Source of the DNA: Demequina sp. TMPB413
GTDB lineage: Bacteria; Actinomycetota; Actinomycetes; Actinomycetales; Demequinaceae
Length of the DNA: 64,000 nt
Direction of reading: 5' to 3'
Assembly (NCBI RefSeq): GCF_020447105.2
Contig: NZ_CP096184.1
Coordinates: 806,001 to 870,000 of the forward strand
Below the pieces are notes generated by a model. It did no database searches and was not told the origin of the DNA. It worked only from the letters and a program-made list of their open reading frames with translations. The translations under genes and the position numbers were made by a program. Every line of letters begins with the position of its first letter. The stretch's first letter is position 1. Positions 8,458 to 16,813 of this stretch are shown piece after piece.

Positions 8458-9123
8458 TCAGTTCTCCACAGTGACGATGCGGTTGCGATAGGCCCACACG
8501 ACCGCTTGCAGACGCGAGCTCACCCCGATCTTGGGCAGCATTCGAGACACGTGAGACTTCACCGTGGACACCTCAAGCACGAGTGCGCGCGCGATCTCCT
8601 CGTTCGACATCCCTTGAGCGAGCAGTAGCAAGATGTCGAGTTCGCGTGGAGACAGCAGGTCCGAGCCCTCGGCCACGGTGATGGGTTGCATGCTGCGGCG
8701 CCTGGCAAACTCGCTGATGACCGATTTGGTCAGTGAGCCGTCAAGAGTGCCGTCTCCCGCCGCAACCGCTCGCACGGCGGCAACGATCTCATCCGGTTCG
8801 GAGTCCTTGAGCATGAACCCCGACGCACCGGCCTCGAGCGCGCCGAATACGTAGTCGTCAATCGCGAAGGTCGTCAGGATGAGCACGGGTATGTGGAGTG
8901 GACCATCCGTGCGGCACAGTTCACGGGTCACGCTGATGCCGTCTCTGCCAGGCATGCGCACGTCGACGCACGCGACATCGGGCGCGAGCTGCAGGGCCAA
9001 GGCGACGGCCTCGTCTCCGTCGGAGGCGGTAGCCACGACCTCGATGTCTGGCTCAGCGGACAGGAGCGCGGCGAGCCCCGCGCGTACGAGCGCCTGGTCG
9101 TCGGCGATGAGCACCCTGATCAC
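8458..9123 (-). CDS. Two-component response regulator, NarL/LuxR type
   Basis: A 221-residue response regulator. The receiver domain (about 1-120) has the acidic pair 'IADDQ', the phosphoacceptor region 'DVACVDVRMPGRDG' (Asp near 54), and the conserved Thr ('ILTTFA') and Lys ('MLKDSEPDE'). The C-terminal LuxR helix-turn-helix reads 'LSPRELDILLLLAQGMSNEEIARALVLEVSTVKSHVSRML'. The start overlaps the kinase stop by four bases (9120-9123), so it is the partner of that kinase. It ends the map-ppgK-kinase-regulator operon. The regulon is unknown; the adjacent treS promoter is one possible target but no evidence shows it. Confidence 0.93.
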   Translation of the reverse strand: MIRVLIADDQALVRAGLAALLSAEPDIEVVATASDGDEAVALALQLAPDVACVDVRMPGRDGISVTRELCRTDGPLHIPVLILTTFAIDDYVFGALEAGASGFMLKDSEPDEIVAAVRAVAAGDGTLDGSLTKSVISEFARRRSMQPITVAEGSDLLSPRELDILLLLAQGMSNEEIARALVLEVSTVKSHVSRMLPKIGVSSRLQAVVWAYRNRIVTVEN

Positions 9124-10400
9124 GGGGCGTCCCCCGAGTCCGCCGTTGCCTCGGGCACCGACTCCCTCGGCACGCGCAAAGCGACACGCCAGCCGCCGTC
9201 GTCCGTGGGTCCGTAGTTGAGCCTCGCTCGAGTGAGCGCCGCCCTCTCCTCCATGCCCCGCAAGCCAAAGCCGCCCTGTCCATCGCCTGATGGCAGCGCA
9301 GCGGCGTCGTGCGCATTCGTGACCACAATCTCAATGGCGGTGCCGAGGTCGCTCAGCGTGACGGCGCAACGTGCATGAGGGGCGTGACGGGCCGCATTGG
9401 CGAGGGCCTCCTGGACGGTGCGATACGCCGCGAACTGCCCCAATGGACCGATTCCTTGGGCGAGAGCACGTAGCGACGTACCCGCTGGAACGGACAGCGT
9501 GACATCGAGCCCGCGCGCGGCCGCGGCCGGGATGAGGGTCTCAAGCCCCGCGAGTGACTCGACCTCGACCGCGGCACAGTCGTCGTGTCTCAGGAGCGCC
9601 ACGAGCCCGCGCAACTCGTCGAGCAAGGTTCGCGTTTGCGCGCGCACGTCGGCGAGCGAGGACTTCGCAGCGCCAGGGTCAGTGTCGATCTGCTGAGAGA
9701 TGGCTGAGGCCATGAGCGCGATGCCTGACAGGTGATGGGCGGCGATGTCGTGGAGCTCGCGCGCGATGGCAGTGCGTTCTGCAGAGAGCGCCGCCTCGAC
9801 CCTCGCCTCGTGCTCATGGGCGCGAGCGATGAGCTCACGCTCGCGCGCGTCCCGCGCCGCCGCGCGCACTCCGAGAGTGGATCCTGCGAGTGTTGGCAGC
9901 CACACGATCACGGCGGCCTGGAGGACGGCCGCGCCCGTCTCAACGAGTTGGCTCTGATCGCCGCTACGCAGCGATGACAGCGTCCCAGCCAAGGCGGCCA
10001 AGGCGGTGGCAAGGATCCAGGGCGTCCAGGAGTCAGTTGCCGCCCGCCGACGCGCTGCGACATAGGCAGCCGGCGCTACGGCGAGGAGGACGATGCCAGC
10101 GGCCCCACCGAGGGGCACGATCGCGATCGCCGCCGCAAGCGCCGACACGGCGATGAGGCGATGCTGTGGGGGAGCGGAACTCCAGGCGAGGCATGCGCTT
10201 TGCGCGAGCACTCCGCCGAGCGCAAGCCACCATGGCCAGTCCGAAGGGCCCGGTGTGGAGACGGCGATATCGGGCTCCGTCTGCGCTACGAGCGGTAAGA
10301 GCAGGAGCATTGCAAGGCAAGAGGCCGCGACAAGGCCTGCCAGCACGACGTCGGCGCGGCGTGGGACGCGGCTCACACCGCCTCCACCGCTCGCGCTCAT
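9120..10400 (-). CDS. Sensor histidine kinase (HisKA_3, DesK/LiaS-like)
   Basis: A 426-residue membrane kinase. Residues about 15-180 hold four to five hydrophobic segments and little extracellular sequence, so it probably senses within the membrane. A helical linker leads to the HisKA_3 phosphoacceptor 'ERTAIARELHDIAAHHLSGI' (about 216-235). The ATPase has an N-box 'RTVQEALANAARHA' and G-box 'GGFGLRGMEERA'. The frame is open to 10718, but that part lies inside ppgK; the ATG at 10400, overlapping the ppgK stop by four bases, is the evident start. It phosphorylates the regulator encoded immediately downstream. Confidence 0.92.
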   Translation of the reverse strand: MSASGGGGVSRVPRRADVVLAGLVAASCLAMLLLLPLVAQTEPDIAVSTPGPSDWPWWLALGGVLAQSACLAWSSAPPQHRLIAVSALAAAIAIVPLGGAAGIVLLAVAPAAYVAARRRAATDSWTPWILATALAALAGTLSSLRSGDQSQLVETGAAVLQAAVIVWLPTLAGSTLGVRAAARDARERELIARAHEHEARVEAALSAERTAIARELHDIAAHHLSGIALMASAISQQIDTDPGAAKSSLADVRAQTRTLLDELRGLVALLRHDDCAAVEVESLAGLETLIPAAAARGLDVTLSVPAGTSLRALAQGIGPLGQFAAYRTVQEALANAARHAPHARCAVTLSDLGTAIEIVVTNAHDAAALPSGDGQGGFGLRGMEERAALTRARLNYGPTDDGGWRVALRVPRESVPEATADSGDAP

Positions 10401-11260
10401 GAATCCTCTGCTGCGGAACCCTTGCCCTCGCTCGGGTCCTTCTTGCCTTCGCGCTTGGAGGCTGATTTCGCCTTCTTGGCCTCCACCTTCGCCTTGGCCT
10501 CTTGGCGTTCGCGGAAGTGCGCAGCGGCCGCAGCGGCCCCGACGATTCCGGCGCCATTCAAGAGTTCTGCGGGAACGATGGGAGAGCGCAGCGCGAGCTT
10601 CGGCAGGAAGTCCTCGTGGTACTTCGACACGCCGCCCCCCACGATGATGAGGTCCGGCCAGATGAGACGCTCGACCTCCGAGAAGTACTTCTGCAGGTGG
10701 CCGGCCCACTGGCCCCAATCCAGGTCGTGGCGCTCGCGCGCCGACTCGGCCGCGTACTCCTCGGCGTCCTTGCCGTCGATGATGAGGTGGCCAAGCTCCG
10801 TGTTGGGCATCACCTCGCCGTCGACGATGACGGCGCTACCGATGCCGGTGCCGAGCGTGCACAGGAACACCACACCGTCGCGGCCGTGCGCGGCACCGTA
10901 CAAGTACTCGCCATAGCCTGCGGCGTCGGCGTCATTCAGGGTGTGCACGTAGCGGCCGATGTAGTCGCGCATCACGTCGTCAATGTTGACGCCGATCCAG
11001 GACTGGTCCATGTTAGGGGCAAACTTCACCACTCCCTGCTGGACGACCCCTGGGAACGTGATGCCGATGGGCGTCTTCTTGGACGGCGAAAACTTGGAGA
11101 CCACCTTGGCGACGGCGCTGCCAACGGCGTCTGGCGTCGCAGGCTGAGGGGTCGATACTCGGTAGCGCTCATCGGCGAAGGAGCCCTTTTTGAGATTGAC
11201 AGGCGCGGCCTTGATGCCACTGCCGCCAATGTCGACGCCGAGTGCGATGTGTTTGCTCAT
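10397..11260 (-). CDS. ppgK: Polyphosphate glucokinase
   Basis: A 287-residue ROK-fold kinase phosphorylating glucose with polyphosphate (and usually ATP). Motifs: 'GVDIGGSGIKAAPVNLKKG' with the phosphate loop at the N-terminus, 'GITFPGVVQQG', the catalytic region 'HTLNDADAAGYGE', and 'LCTLGTGIGSAVIVDG'. 'GKDAEEYAAESARERHDLDW' is typical of actinobacterial PpgK. The last about 35 residues are a Lys/Glu/Ala-rich tail without predicted structure, longer than in many homologues. The gene overlaps both neighbours (map and the kinase) by four bases. It can feed glucose from the two alpha-glucosidases of this window into glycolysis. Confidence 0.94.
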   Translation of the reverse strand: MSKHIALGVDIGGSGIKAAPVNLKKGSFADERYRVSTPQPATPDAVGSAVAKVVSKFSPSKKTPIGITFPGVVQQGVVKFAPNMDQSWIGVNIDDVMRDYIGRYVHTLNDADAAGYGEYLYGAAHGRDGVVFLCTLGTGIGSAVIVDGEVMPNTELGHLIIDGKDAEEYAAESARERHDLDWGQWAGHLQKYFSEVERLIWPDLIIVGGGVSKYHEDFLPKLALRSPIVPAELLNGAGIVGAAAAAAHFRERQEAKAKVEAKKAKSASKREGKKDPSEGKGSAAEDS

Positions 11261-12138
11261 GGGATGGTCAACACCTCCGGCCCGTCAGGGGTGATGTAGA
11301 TCGTGTGCTCAAACTGGGCAACCCACGAACCGTCCTTGGTGACGACCGTCCAGCCGTCATCCCACTCAAGGTTCGCCTCAGAGCCGGCCACCAACATCGG
11401 TTCAACAGTGAACACCATGCCGGGCTCGATCAGGTCATCGTGGTAGGGCGCGGAGTCGTAGTGCGGGATGACGAGACCGCTGTGGAACGCCGGGCCCACG
11501 CCGTGGCCCGTGTAGTTGCGCACCGACTCGTAGCCGAATCGCGCTGCGTACTTCTCGATGACCCTGCCGATCACGTTGACCTGGCGTCCTGGCTGCGCCG
11601 CCTTGATGCCGCGCATGGTCGCCTCGCGCGCCGTCTCAAGAAGGTGGCGCGCCTGATCGCTGCCCTCGCCCGCGATGAAGGAGCCGCAGTTGTCGCCATG
11701 CACGCCGTTCTTGAAGGCGGTGACATCAATCTTGACGATGTCGCCGTCCTGGATCACGGCGTCGTCAGGGATGCCGTGACACACGACCTCGTTGACGGAG
11801 GCGCACAGCGCCTTGGGAAACGGCGGCCGGCCTGCGGCTCCGGGGTAGCCGAGCGTCGACGGGTAGGCCTGGTGGTCCATCAGAAACTCATGCCCCACCC
11901 TGTCGAGCTCGTCGGTTGTCACGCCAGGGGTCACGTGGCGGCCCACTTCCGCGAGGGCCTGAGCGGCGATCTTTGCGCTGATGCGGATCCGCTCGACGAG
12001 TTCATCTGAATGAACGTCGCCGCCCTCCCAGGGTGCTGCCTTCTTCTTGCCCACATATTCGGGCCGGGGAATGCTGGCGGGGACGGGGCGCATCGGGGAG
12101 ACTGAGCCCTTGATCATGCTCTCGCGTACGGGGGCCAT
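11257..12138 (-). CDS. map: Methionine aminopeptidase, type I
   Basis: A 293-residue metalloprotease that removes initiator methionine from nascent proteins. Metal ligands are visible in 'VKIDVTAFKNGVHGDNCGSF' (two Asp), 'NYTGHGVGPAFHSG' (His), 'VFTVEPML' (Glu) and 'VTKDGSWVAQFEHT' (Glu). The N-terminal extension of about 45 residues before the catalytic core, with 'YVGKKKAAPWEGGDV', is common in actinobacterial paralogues. Start: the ATG at 12138 has TAGACT seven bases upstream and no ribosome binding site, so a leaderless mRNA is likely. It is the first gene of a four-gene operon with ppgK and the two-component genes. Confidence 0.94.
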   Translation of the reverse strand: MAPVRESMIKGSVSPMRPVPASIPRPEYVGKKKAAPWEGGDVHSDELVERIRISAKIAAQALAEVGRHVTPGVTTDELDRVGHEFLMDHQAYPSTLGYPGAAGRPPFPKALCASVNEVVCHGIPDDAVIQDGDIVKIDVTAFKNGVHGDNCGSFIAGEGSDQARHLLETAREATMRGIKAAQPGRQVNVIGRVIEKYAARFGYESVRNYTGHGVGPAFHSGLVIPHYDSAPYHDDLIEPGMVFTVEPMLVAGSEANLEWDDGWTVVTKDGSWVAQFEHTIYITPDGPEVLTIP

Positions 12139-12145
12139 ACTTTGC

Positions 12146-12151
12146 AGTCTA
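12146..12151 (-). promoter_or_regulatory. -10 element of leaderless map operon
   Basis: TAGACT on the minus strand, seven bases (GCAAAGT) before the map ATG. The divergent gene at 12171 has instead an ordinary Shine-Dalgarno. Confidence 0.5.
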
Positions 12152-12170
12152 GGGGCGCAGGAGGCGGAAC

Positions 12171-12368
12171 ATGCACGAGGCGAGCGAGAACACCGAGTAC
12201 TACTTCAATACCCAGACTCGCATGGTCGAGAAGGGCCGGCTCAGCCCTTGGGAGCACCTCCTGGGGCCTTACGACTCCTTTGAGAAGGCATCGCGGGCCC
12301 TCGAGACGGCGGAGAAGCGATCAGAAGCTTGGGACGATGCCGATGCTGCCTGGCGGGATGACGGCTAG
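12171..12368 (+). CDS. Small SPOR-like protein next to map
   Basis: A 65-residue acidic cytosolic protein, 'EYYFNTQTRMVEKGRLSPWE' followed by 'LGPYDSFEKASRALETA'. I recognise it as the short actinobacterial protein often annotated as SPOR domain-containing and found near map; its function is not established. The C-terminus is rich in Trp, Asp and Glu. Start: AGGAGG lies seven bases before the ATG at 12171. It overlaps the following membrane-protein gene by 11 bases, so the two are probably cotranscribed. Confidence 0.75.
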   Translation: MHEASENTEYYFNTQTRMVEKGRLSPWEHLLGPYDSFEKASRALETAEKRSEAWDDADAAWRDDG

Positions 12369-12924
12369 TGGGCAGATACCGCAGGACTTCGAATCCTTGG
12401 TGAGTCCGAGGCGCTTCTGGCTTGGCGCCACGGCTTTCCTCTTCCTGGTCGTCGGTGGTGTTGACGCCGCCGCGTGGCTGATTCCTGGGGGCATGCTCGC
12501 CCTCGCGATGACCGTGTTCGGGTCTCCGTACGTCTTCCTCGCGAGCTATGCGCTGTCCGCTGCGTTTGTCGCGACAGTCCTGTTGCAGGCGTACTGGTGC
12601 GGCCGCATGATTCTGGGCTGGTTTCGCGCCCGCCGCGGAGACGTCCATACAGTCGTGAACTTCGGATCTTCGGGCGTGCGCTTCGCCGCGCGAGGCGTGG
12701 CCGTGGTGAACTCAGTGATGGCGATAGCGGCCCTTGTGATCACCATCGGCGGCGAGTACCTCCCGGTGCGTGGCGCGATGGCGTGTGTTGTCGCCGCGTC
12801 GAGCGTGTGGGTGGGGTTCTACGTGCATGCCGGCCGACGGTGGGACGGACGCAAACTCGGCCGGTCGTGCTCCGTCGTCAAGGCGGCGGACTTGTCGACG
12901 GGGACAATGCGTCGGGAGGTGTGA
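12358..12924 (+). CDS. Hypothetical membrane protein, four predicted helices
   Basis: A 188-residue protein not assigned to a family. Hydrophobic stretches near residues 20-44, 48-85, 115-135 and 142-162 suggest four membrane helices; the C-terminus is basic and soluble. I place the start at the ATG at 12358, inside the last codons of the preceding small gene, because the upstream part of the frame overlaps that gene and reads as low-complexity Arg/Ser. No domain or catalytic motif is visible. Its 3' end overlaps the convergent membrane gene by 47 bases, so one of the two could be annotated too long. Confidence 0.55.
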   Translation: MTASGQIPQDFESLVSPRRFWLGATAFLFLVVGGVDAAAWLIPGGMLALAMTVFGSPYVFLASYALSAAFVATVLLQAYWCGRMILGWFRARRGDVHTVVNFGSSGVRFAARGVAVVNSVMAIAALVITIGGEYLPVRGAMACVVAASSVWVGFYVHAGRRWDGRKLGRSCSVVKAADLSTGTMRREV

Positions 12925-13369
12925 GCCCGGCACCACTGCGAGGCCATGTCGCCACAAAGCCCACGCCGGAGGCAACTGCGACGCCTATCAGAAGGTTCAC
13001 GGAAAAGCCCAAAGCCAGCATGGCGAGCCCGCCACCGCTCGCATTGACATCGTGCGACATCATGGCGGCCGCGACGAACCCGACGACGGAAGCGACGATT
13101 CCCGTGATATGCGGCCAGCGCCGCCCCTGTGGTCCCATCTTTGCCGCGAGGACAGTCGCTAGTATGCCGACGATGCCGGTCGCGATGATCACTGCGTGGA
13201 CGAGACCGGAGTCGGGCAGGCCAGCGGACCTTCCCATGTATCCCGCGTCGTTACCGATCGGGTCGGGAGAATACGACAGGGCGTAGAGCAGGCCAGCCAC
13301 TGACTGTCCGACCACCGCTAGGGAGGTAAAGCATCCCGTGGCGACACGGCGCTTTGTCTCGCTCTCCAT
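12878..13369 (-). CDS. Hypothetical membrane protein, four predicted helices
   Basis: A 163-residue protein with four hydrophobic segments: 'SLAVVGQSVAGLLYALSY', 'VHAVIIATGIVGILATVLAA', 'ITGIVASVVGFVAAAMM' and 'LALGFSVNLLIGVAVASGVG'. The tail is Pro/Ser-rich. Family not recognised. The start chosen is the ATG at 13369, preceded by GGGGGAA; a GTG five codons upstream is possible. It lies tail-to-tail with the gene at 12358 and downstream of the epimerase gene on the same strand. Confidence 0.6.
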   Translation of the reverse strand: MESETKRRVATGCFTSLAVVGQSVAGLLYALSYSPDPIGNDAGYMGRSAGLPDSGLVHAVIIATGIVGILATVLAAKMGPQGRRWPHITGIVASVVGFVAAAMMSHDVNASGGGLAMLALGFSVNLLIGVAVASGVGFVATWPRSGAGLTPPDALSPSTSPPP

Positions 13370-13415
13370 GAGTTCCCCCACCACAAGAAGACGGGCACAG
13401 CCTTGTGGCCACCCG

Positions 13416-14264
13416 CTAGATAGTATCCCGCCAGGAGTGCTGCGGCTCGTAGCCGAGGACGCGTCGTGCCTTGTCGATGCTCAGCATCGTCTCGTGTTCG
13501 CCCAGTTGCTTGGTGACGGGCACGTTCGGGAACTGCTCGGCGGCGAGTTCCGCGCTCGACCGCGACATCACGGTGTCGGCGTTCGCGATCACGAAGGCCT
13601 CGAAGCCTGGCTGAGCATACTCGAGCGATCTGATGACGGCCTGGGCGCCATCGCGGGCGTCGATGTATCCCCACAGGTTCCACCGCCTGGCGGTGGCGTC
13701 GGCGTCGAACGCGGGAAAGCCTGCGTACTCCTCTGGGTACATGACGTTGGAGAAGCGCAAGGCGATGATGCTGAGGGCAGGGTCCCAGCGGCAGAATTCG
13801 GCGGCCATGGTCTCTTCGAGGTGCTTGACCAGCGAGTAGTTCGACTCGGGGCGGCTGACGTCCTCATCGACGGGGATGTACGGCGGGTCGATCTCAAAGG
13901 GCAGGCCCAAGACGGTCTCTGACGAGGCGTAGACGACCTTCTTGATGCCTGCTCGCTTGGCGCCCTGGAACACGTTGAACGTCGCCGGCATGTTGTTGTG
14001 GAAGGTGGCGACATCCGTCACCTGCCCAGGAGCAGGGACGGCGGCTAGGTGAACGACTGCATCGACTGTGCCGTAGCGATCCTGCACGCCGAACATCGCA
14101 TCAACAGTCTGCCCGTAGTCGGTGAGATCGATGCGGGTGTAGTCATGCGAAGGCGGCGACGGTTGGCTGTCGAGGCCATGCACGTCGTAGCCTGCGGCGG
14201 CCAGTTCGGCGACGACGACGCGGCCCAGCTTTCCCTTGCTTCCCGTAACGATCACGGTGGTCAT
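13416..14264 (-). CDS. NAD(P)-dependent epimerase/dehydratase (extended SDR)
   Basis: A 282-residue extended short-chain dehydrogenase/reductase. It has the Rossmann motif 'VTGSKGKLG' at residues 6-14, 'VVHLAAVPAP' after the third strand, the catalytic Ser region 'VVYASSETVLG', and Tyr/Lys in 'NYSLVKHLEE' (YxxxK). This family acts on nucleotide sugars or related alcohols; the substrate cannot be named. Shine-Dalgarno AAGGAGG lies eight bases upstream of the ATG at 14264. It is downstream of panB on the same strand with a 19-base gap. Confidence 0.85.
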   Translation of the reverse strand: MTTVIVTGSKGKLGRVVVAELAAAGYDVHGLDSQPSPPSHDYTRIDLTDYGQTVDAMFGVQDRYGTVDAVVHLAAVPAPGQVTDVATFHNNMPATFNVFQGAKRAGIKKVVYASSETVLGLPFEIDPPYIPVDEDVSRPESNYSLVKHLEETMAAEFCRWDPALSIIALRFSNVMYPEEYAGFPAFDADATARRWNLWGYIDARDGAQAVIRSLEYAQPGFEAFVIANADTVMSRSSAELAAEQFPNVPVTKQLGEHETMLSIDKARRVLGYEPQHSWRDTI

Positions 14265-14283
14265 GGCAGGCCCTCCTTGAGCG

Positions 14284-15093
14284 CTATTCGTCGAAAGTGT
14301 GGTCGGCGCTGGGGAACGTCGCGCCCTTGACCTCGTTCACATATGACGCGGCAGCGTCGCGCATGGCCTTGCCCACTTCACCAAAGTGCTTGGAGAAGCT
14401 GGGGCTCCAGTCCGACATTCCCAGAGCGTCGAGCCACACGAGCACTTGGCCGTCGGTATGGGGGCCAGCGCCGATGCCGATGGTGGGGATGTCCAGCGCG
14501 GCCGTGATCTTCTCTGCAACAGGCGAGATCACCATCTCGAGCACGATCATGCAGGCACCGGCCTCTTGCAATGCCACGGCGTCGGCGAGCATGTCGTCGT
14601 ACGCGCCGTCGCCGCGACCCTGAATGCGTCGCCCGCCCAGCATGTTCTCTGATTGCGGCGTGAACCCGAGGTGACCTACGAAGGGGATACCGGCGTCGGT
14701 CAAGGCCTTGACCTGGGGTGCGATGCGGCGCCCGCCCTCAAACTTGATGGCGTGAGGCTGGGCTTCCTTCATCATGCGGATGGAGGACTCCACCGCCTGC
14801 TGAGGCGACACCTCGTACGTGCCGAACGGGAGGTCGGCCACCACAAACGCCTTCTGCGCTCCTCGCGCCACAGCGCGTGCCAAAGGGATCATCTCGTCGA
14901 GGGTGACGACGCCCGTGTTGTCGTGACCAAGGATGTTGTCGCCGAGCGAGTCGCCCACGAGCAGGATGTCCACTCCCGCCTCGTCGAAGAGTTTCGCGGT
15001 GGGGAAGTCGTATGCCGTGAGCATCGTGATCTTCTCGCCGCGAGACTTCATCTCGCGGAAGTGGTGGATGCGCACCTTTTTGCGGTCGGTCAT
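14284..15093 (-). CDS. panB: Ketopantoate hydroxymethyltransferase
   Basis: A 269-residue class II aldolase-like TIM barrel. It transfers a one-carbon unit from methylene-tetrahydrofolate to 2-oxoisovalerate, the first committed step of pantothenate (CoA) synthesis. Diagnostic sequences are 'KITMLTAYDFPTAKLFDEAG', 'DILLVGDSLG' with the metal-binding Asp, 'FVVADLPFGTYE', 'IKFEGG', 'VGHLGFTPQ' and 'TIGIGAGPHTDGQVLVWLD'. The start overlaps the nadE stop by four bases (15090-15093), coupling CoA and NAD cofactor synthesis in one operon. panC and panD are not in the window. Confidence 0.96.
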   Translation of the reverse strand: MTDRKKVRIHHFREMKSRGEKITMLTAYDFPTAKLFDEAGVDILLVGDSLGDNILGHDNTGVVTLDEMIPLARAVARGAQKAFVVADLPFGTYEVSPQQAVESSIRMMKEAQPHAIKFEGGRRIAPQVKALTDAGIPFVGHLGFTPQSENMLGGRRIQGRGDGAYDDMLADAVALQEAGACMIVLEMVISPVAEKITAALDIPTIGIGAGPHTDGQVLVWLDALGMSDWSPSFSKHFGEVGKAMRDAAASYVNEVKGATFPSADHTFDE

Positions 15094-16739
15094 AGTTCCA
15101 CTTTCTCACGCCAACGGCTGGTAATCGGCAGTCTCCTGTCGCGGCCGAATGCAAGGGCCGTCACCTTGGGGCCTGGCGGGTACTGACGACGCTTCCACTC
15201 GGCGCGGTCGACGAGGGACAGCACCTTGTCGACGACCTGCTCGTCGAAACCGCGCGCGAGCAACTCAGCCCTGCCCTCGGCATGCTCCACGTACGCGTCG
15301 AGCACCTCATCCAAGAGGTCATAAGCGGGTAGCGAGTCCTGGTCGGTCTGGCCGGGGCGCAATTCAGCGCTGGGAGCTTTGACGATCGAGTTGACGGGGA
15401 TTGGCTCCACCTCGCCGCGGGCCGCCGCAAGCCGGTTACGCCACCTGGCAAGCTCCCACACCCGGGACTTGTCGACGTCCTTGAGTGGCGCAAAGCCGCC
15501 GATGCTGCCGGCGTCGTAGATGGTCGCGTAACCGGTCGCGAGCTCCGACTTGTTGCCGGGGGCGATGACCATGTGGCCCTCGCGGTTCGAGATCGCCATC
15601 AGCACGACGCCGCGCACTCGCGCCTGCAAGTTCTCTTCCGCAACTCCTGCCAAAGCGAGCTCTTGCTGGAAGGAGTCGACCATCGAGGCGATCGGTTGCA
15701 CCCTGTAGTCGGCGCCGATGCGCTTGGCAAGATCCGCAGCGTCGTCCCTGGAGTGCTCCGAGGAAAAGGTCGACGGCATCGACACGCCCACGACGTTCTG
15801 ACCGCCTAGTGCGTCGGCGGCAATGGCGGCGGTGAGTGCAGAGTCGATACCGCCAGAGACCCCGAGCACCACCGACGTGAAGCCGTTCTTGGTCACGTAG
15901 TCGCGAAGGCCAGTGACGATGGCGCGGTAGACCTGCTCGTCGTCGGAGGCAAAGTCGACAACGGACGACGCCGTGGGAGCCTTACCGGCTGCCGGCAGCT
16001 TCCAGGTGAGCAGGGCGTCGGCGAAGCCTGCGGCGTTCGCCATCCACTCGCCATCGGCAGCGACGATGAAGGAGTGGCCGTCGAAGACCAGGTCGTCTTG
16101 ACCGCCCCACATGTTGACGTAGGCAAGCGGCGCCCCCACTTCGGCGGCGCGTCGGCGCGCGAGCTGGGTCCGCACACGACCCTTGCCTTCCTCAAACGGT
16201 GACCCGTTGATCACCACCAGGAGGTCGATGCCAGCGTCGGCCATGTCCGCTGCCGGGCCGCCGTCCTGCCAGATGTCCTCGCAAATGACCACCCCGACGC
16301 GCCTGCCGTCGACCTCGATCACCAGGCCGTCTGAACCCTGAGCGAAGATGCGGCGCTCGTCGAATACCCCGTAGTTGGGCAGGTGGTGTTTGTTGTAGCG
16401 CGCCTCGACCTGCCCGTGGCGAAGTACAGCCGCCTGATTGAAGGGCCTGCCGCTCTTGCTCACGCCAAGAGTCCCGACGATGACCGCGATATCCCCGAGC
16501 CCGTCTGCCTCGAGGCCCTCGGCGAGGTCAAGCACCGCGCGCTCCGCGGCACGCTGAAAGCTCTCCCTCAGCGCGAGGTCCTCGATCGGGTAGCCCGTCA
16601 TGACCATCTCTGGCAAGGCGACTAGTTTGGCACCGGCGCTGGCCGCTTGACGGACAGAGTCGCGCACAAGAGCAGCATTACCAGCGATATCGCCGACGCA
16701 TGGGTTGACTTGGGCGAGGGCAATCGTGAGGCCAGGCAT
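15090..16739 (-). CDS. nadE: Glutamine-hydrolysing NAD+ synthetase
   Basis: A 549-residue two-domain enzyme. The N-terminal nitrilase-type glutaminase carries the catalytic triad: Glu44 in 'LPEMVMTGYP', Lys in 'RYNKHHLPNYG' and Cys in 'VVICEDIW'. The C-terminal synthetase has the P-loop 'GVSGGIDSALTAAI', then 'NLQARVRGVVLMAISN' and 'GNKSELATGYATIYDAGSIGGFAPLKDV'. It amidates nicotinate adenine dinucleotide using ammonia channelled from glutamine. The length (549) is that of the shorter two-domain type, unlike the roughly 680-residue mycobacterial form. The ATG at 16739 follows TAGGCT by six bases and appears leaderless. It is operonic with panB. Confidence 0.95.
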   Translation of the reverse strand: MPGLTIALAQVNPCVGDIAGNAALVRDSVRQAASAGAKLVALPEMVMTGYPIEDLALRESFQRAAERAVLDLAEGLEADGLGDIAVIVGTLGVSKSGRPFNQAAVLRHGQVEARYNKHHLPNYGVFDERRIFAQGSDGLVIEVDGRRVGVVICEDIWQDGGPAADMADAGIDLLVVINGSPFEEGKGRVRTQLARRRAAEVGAPLAYVNMWGGQDDLVFDGHSFIVAADGEWMANAAGFADALLTWKLPAAGKAPTASSVVDFASDDEQVYRAIVTGLRDYVTKNGFTSVVLGVSGGIDSALTAAIAADALGGQNVVGVSMPSTFSSEHSRDDAADLAKRIGADYRVQPIASMVDSFQQELALAGVAEENLQARVRGVVLMAISNREGHMVIAPGNKSELATGYATIYDAGSIGGFAPLKDVDKSRVWELARWRNRLAAARGEVEPIPVNSIVKAPSAELRPGQTDQDSLPAYDLLDEVLDAYVEHAEGRAELLARGFDEQVVDKVLSLVDRAEWKRRQYPPGPKVTALAFGRDRRLPITSRWREKVEL

Positions 16740-16745
16740 GCTGTC

Positions 16746-16751
16746 AGCCTA
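16746..16751 (-). promoter_or_regulatory. -10 element of leaderless nadE-panB operon
   Basis: TAGGCT on the minus strand, six bases (GACAGC) before the nadE ATG at 16739. Confidence 0.5.
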
Positions 16752-16813
16752 CGCGGCGCGGGCTATGGAGGTATGTCACACGATCGTCATCTTGATGGGG
16801 CAGGATAGGGCCT

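Noticed and set aside
10401..10718. Upstream extension of the histidine kinase
   Set aside because: It overlaps ppgK and encodes Arg/Gly-rich low-complexity sequence; the 4-base overlap start at 10400 is far better.
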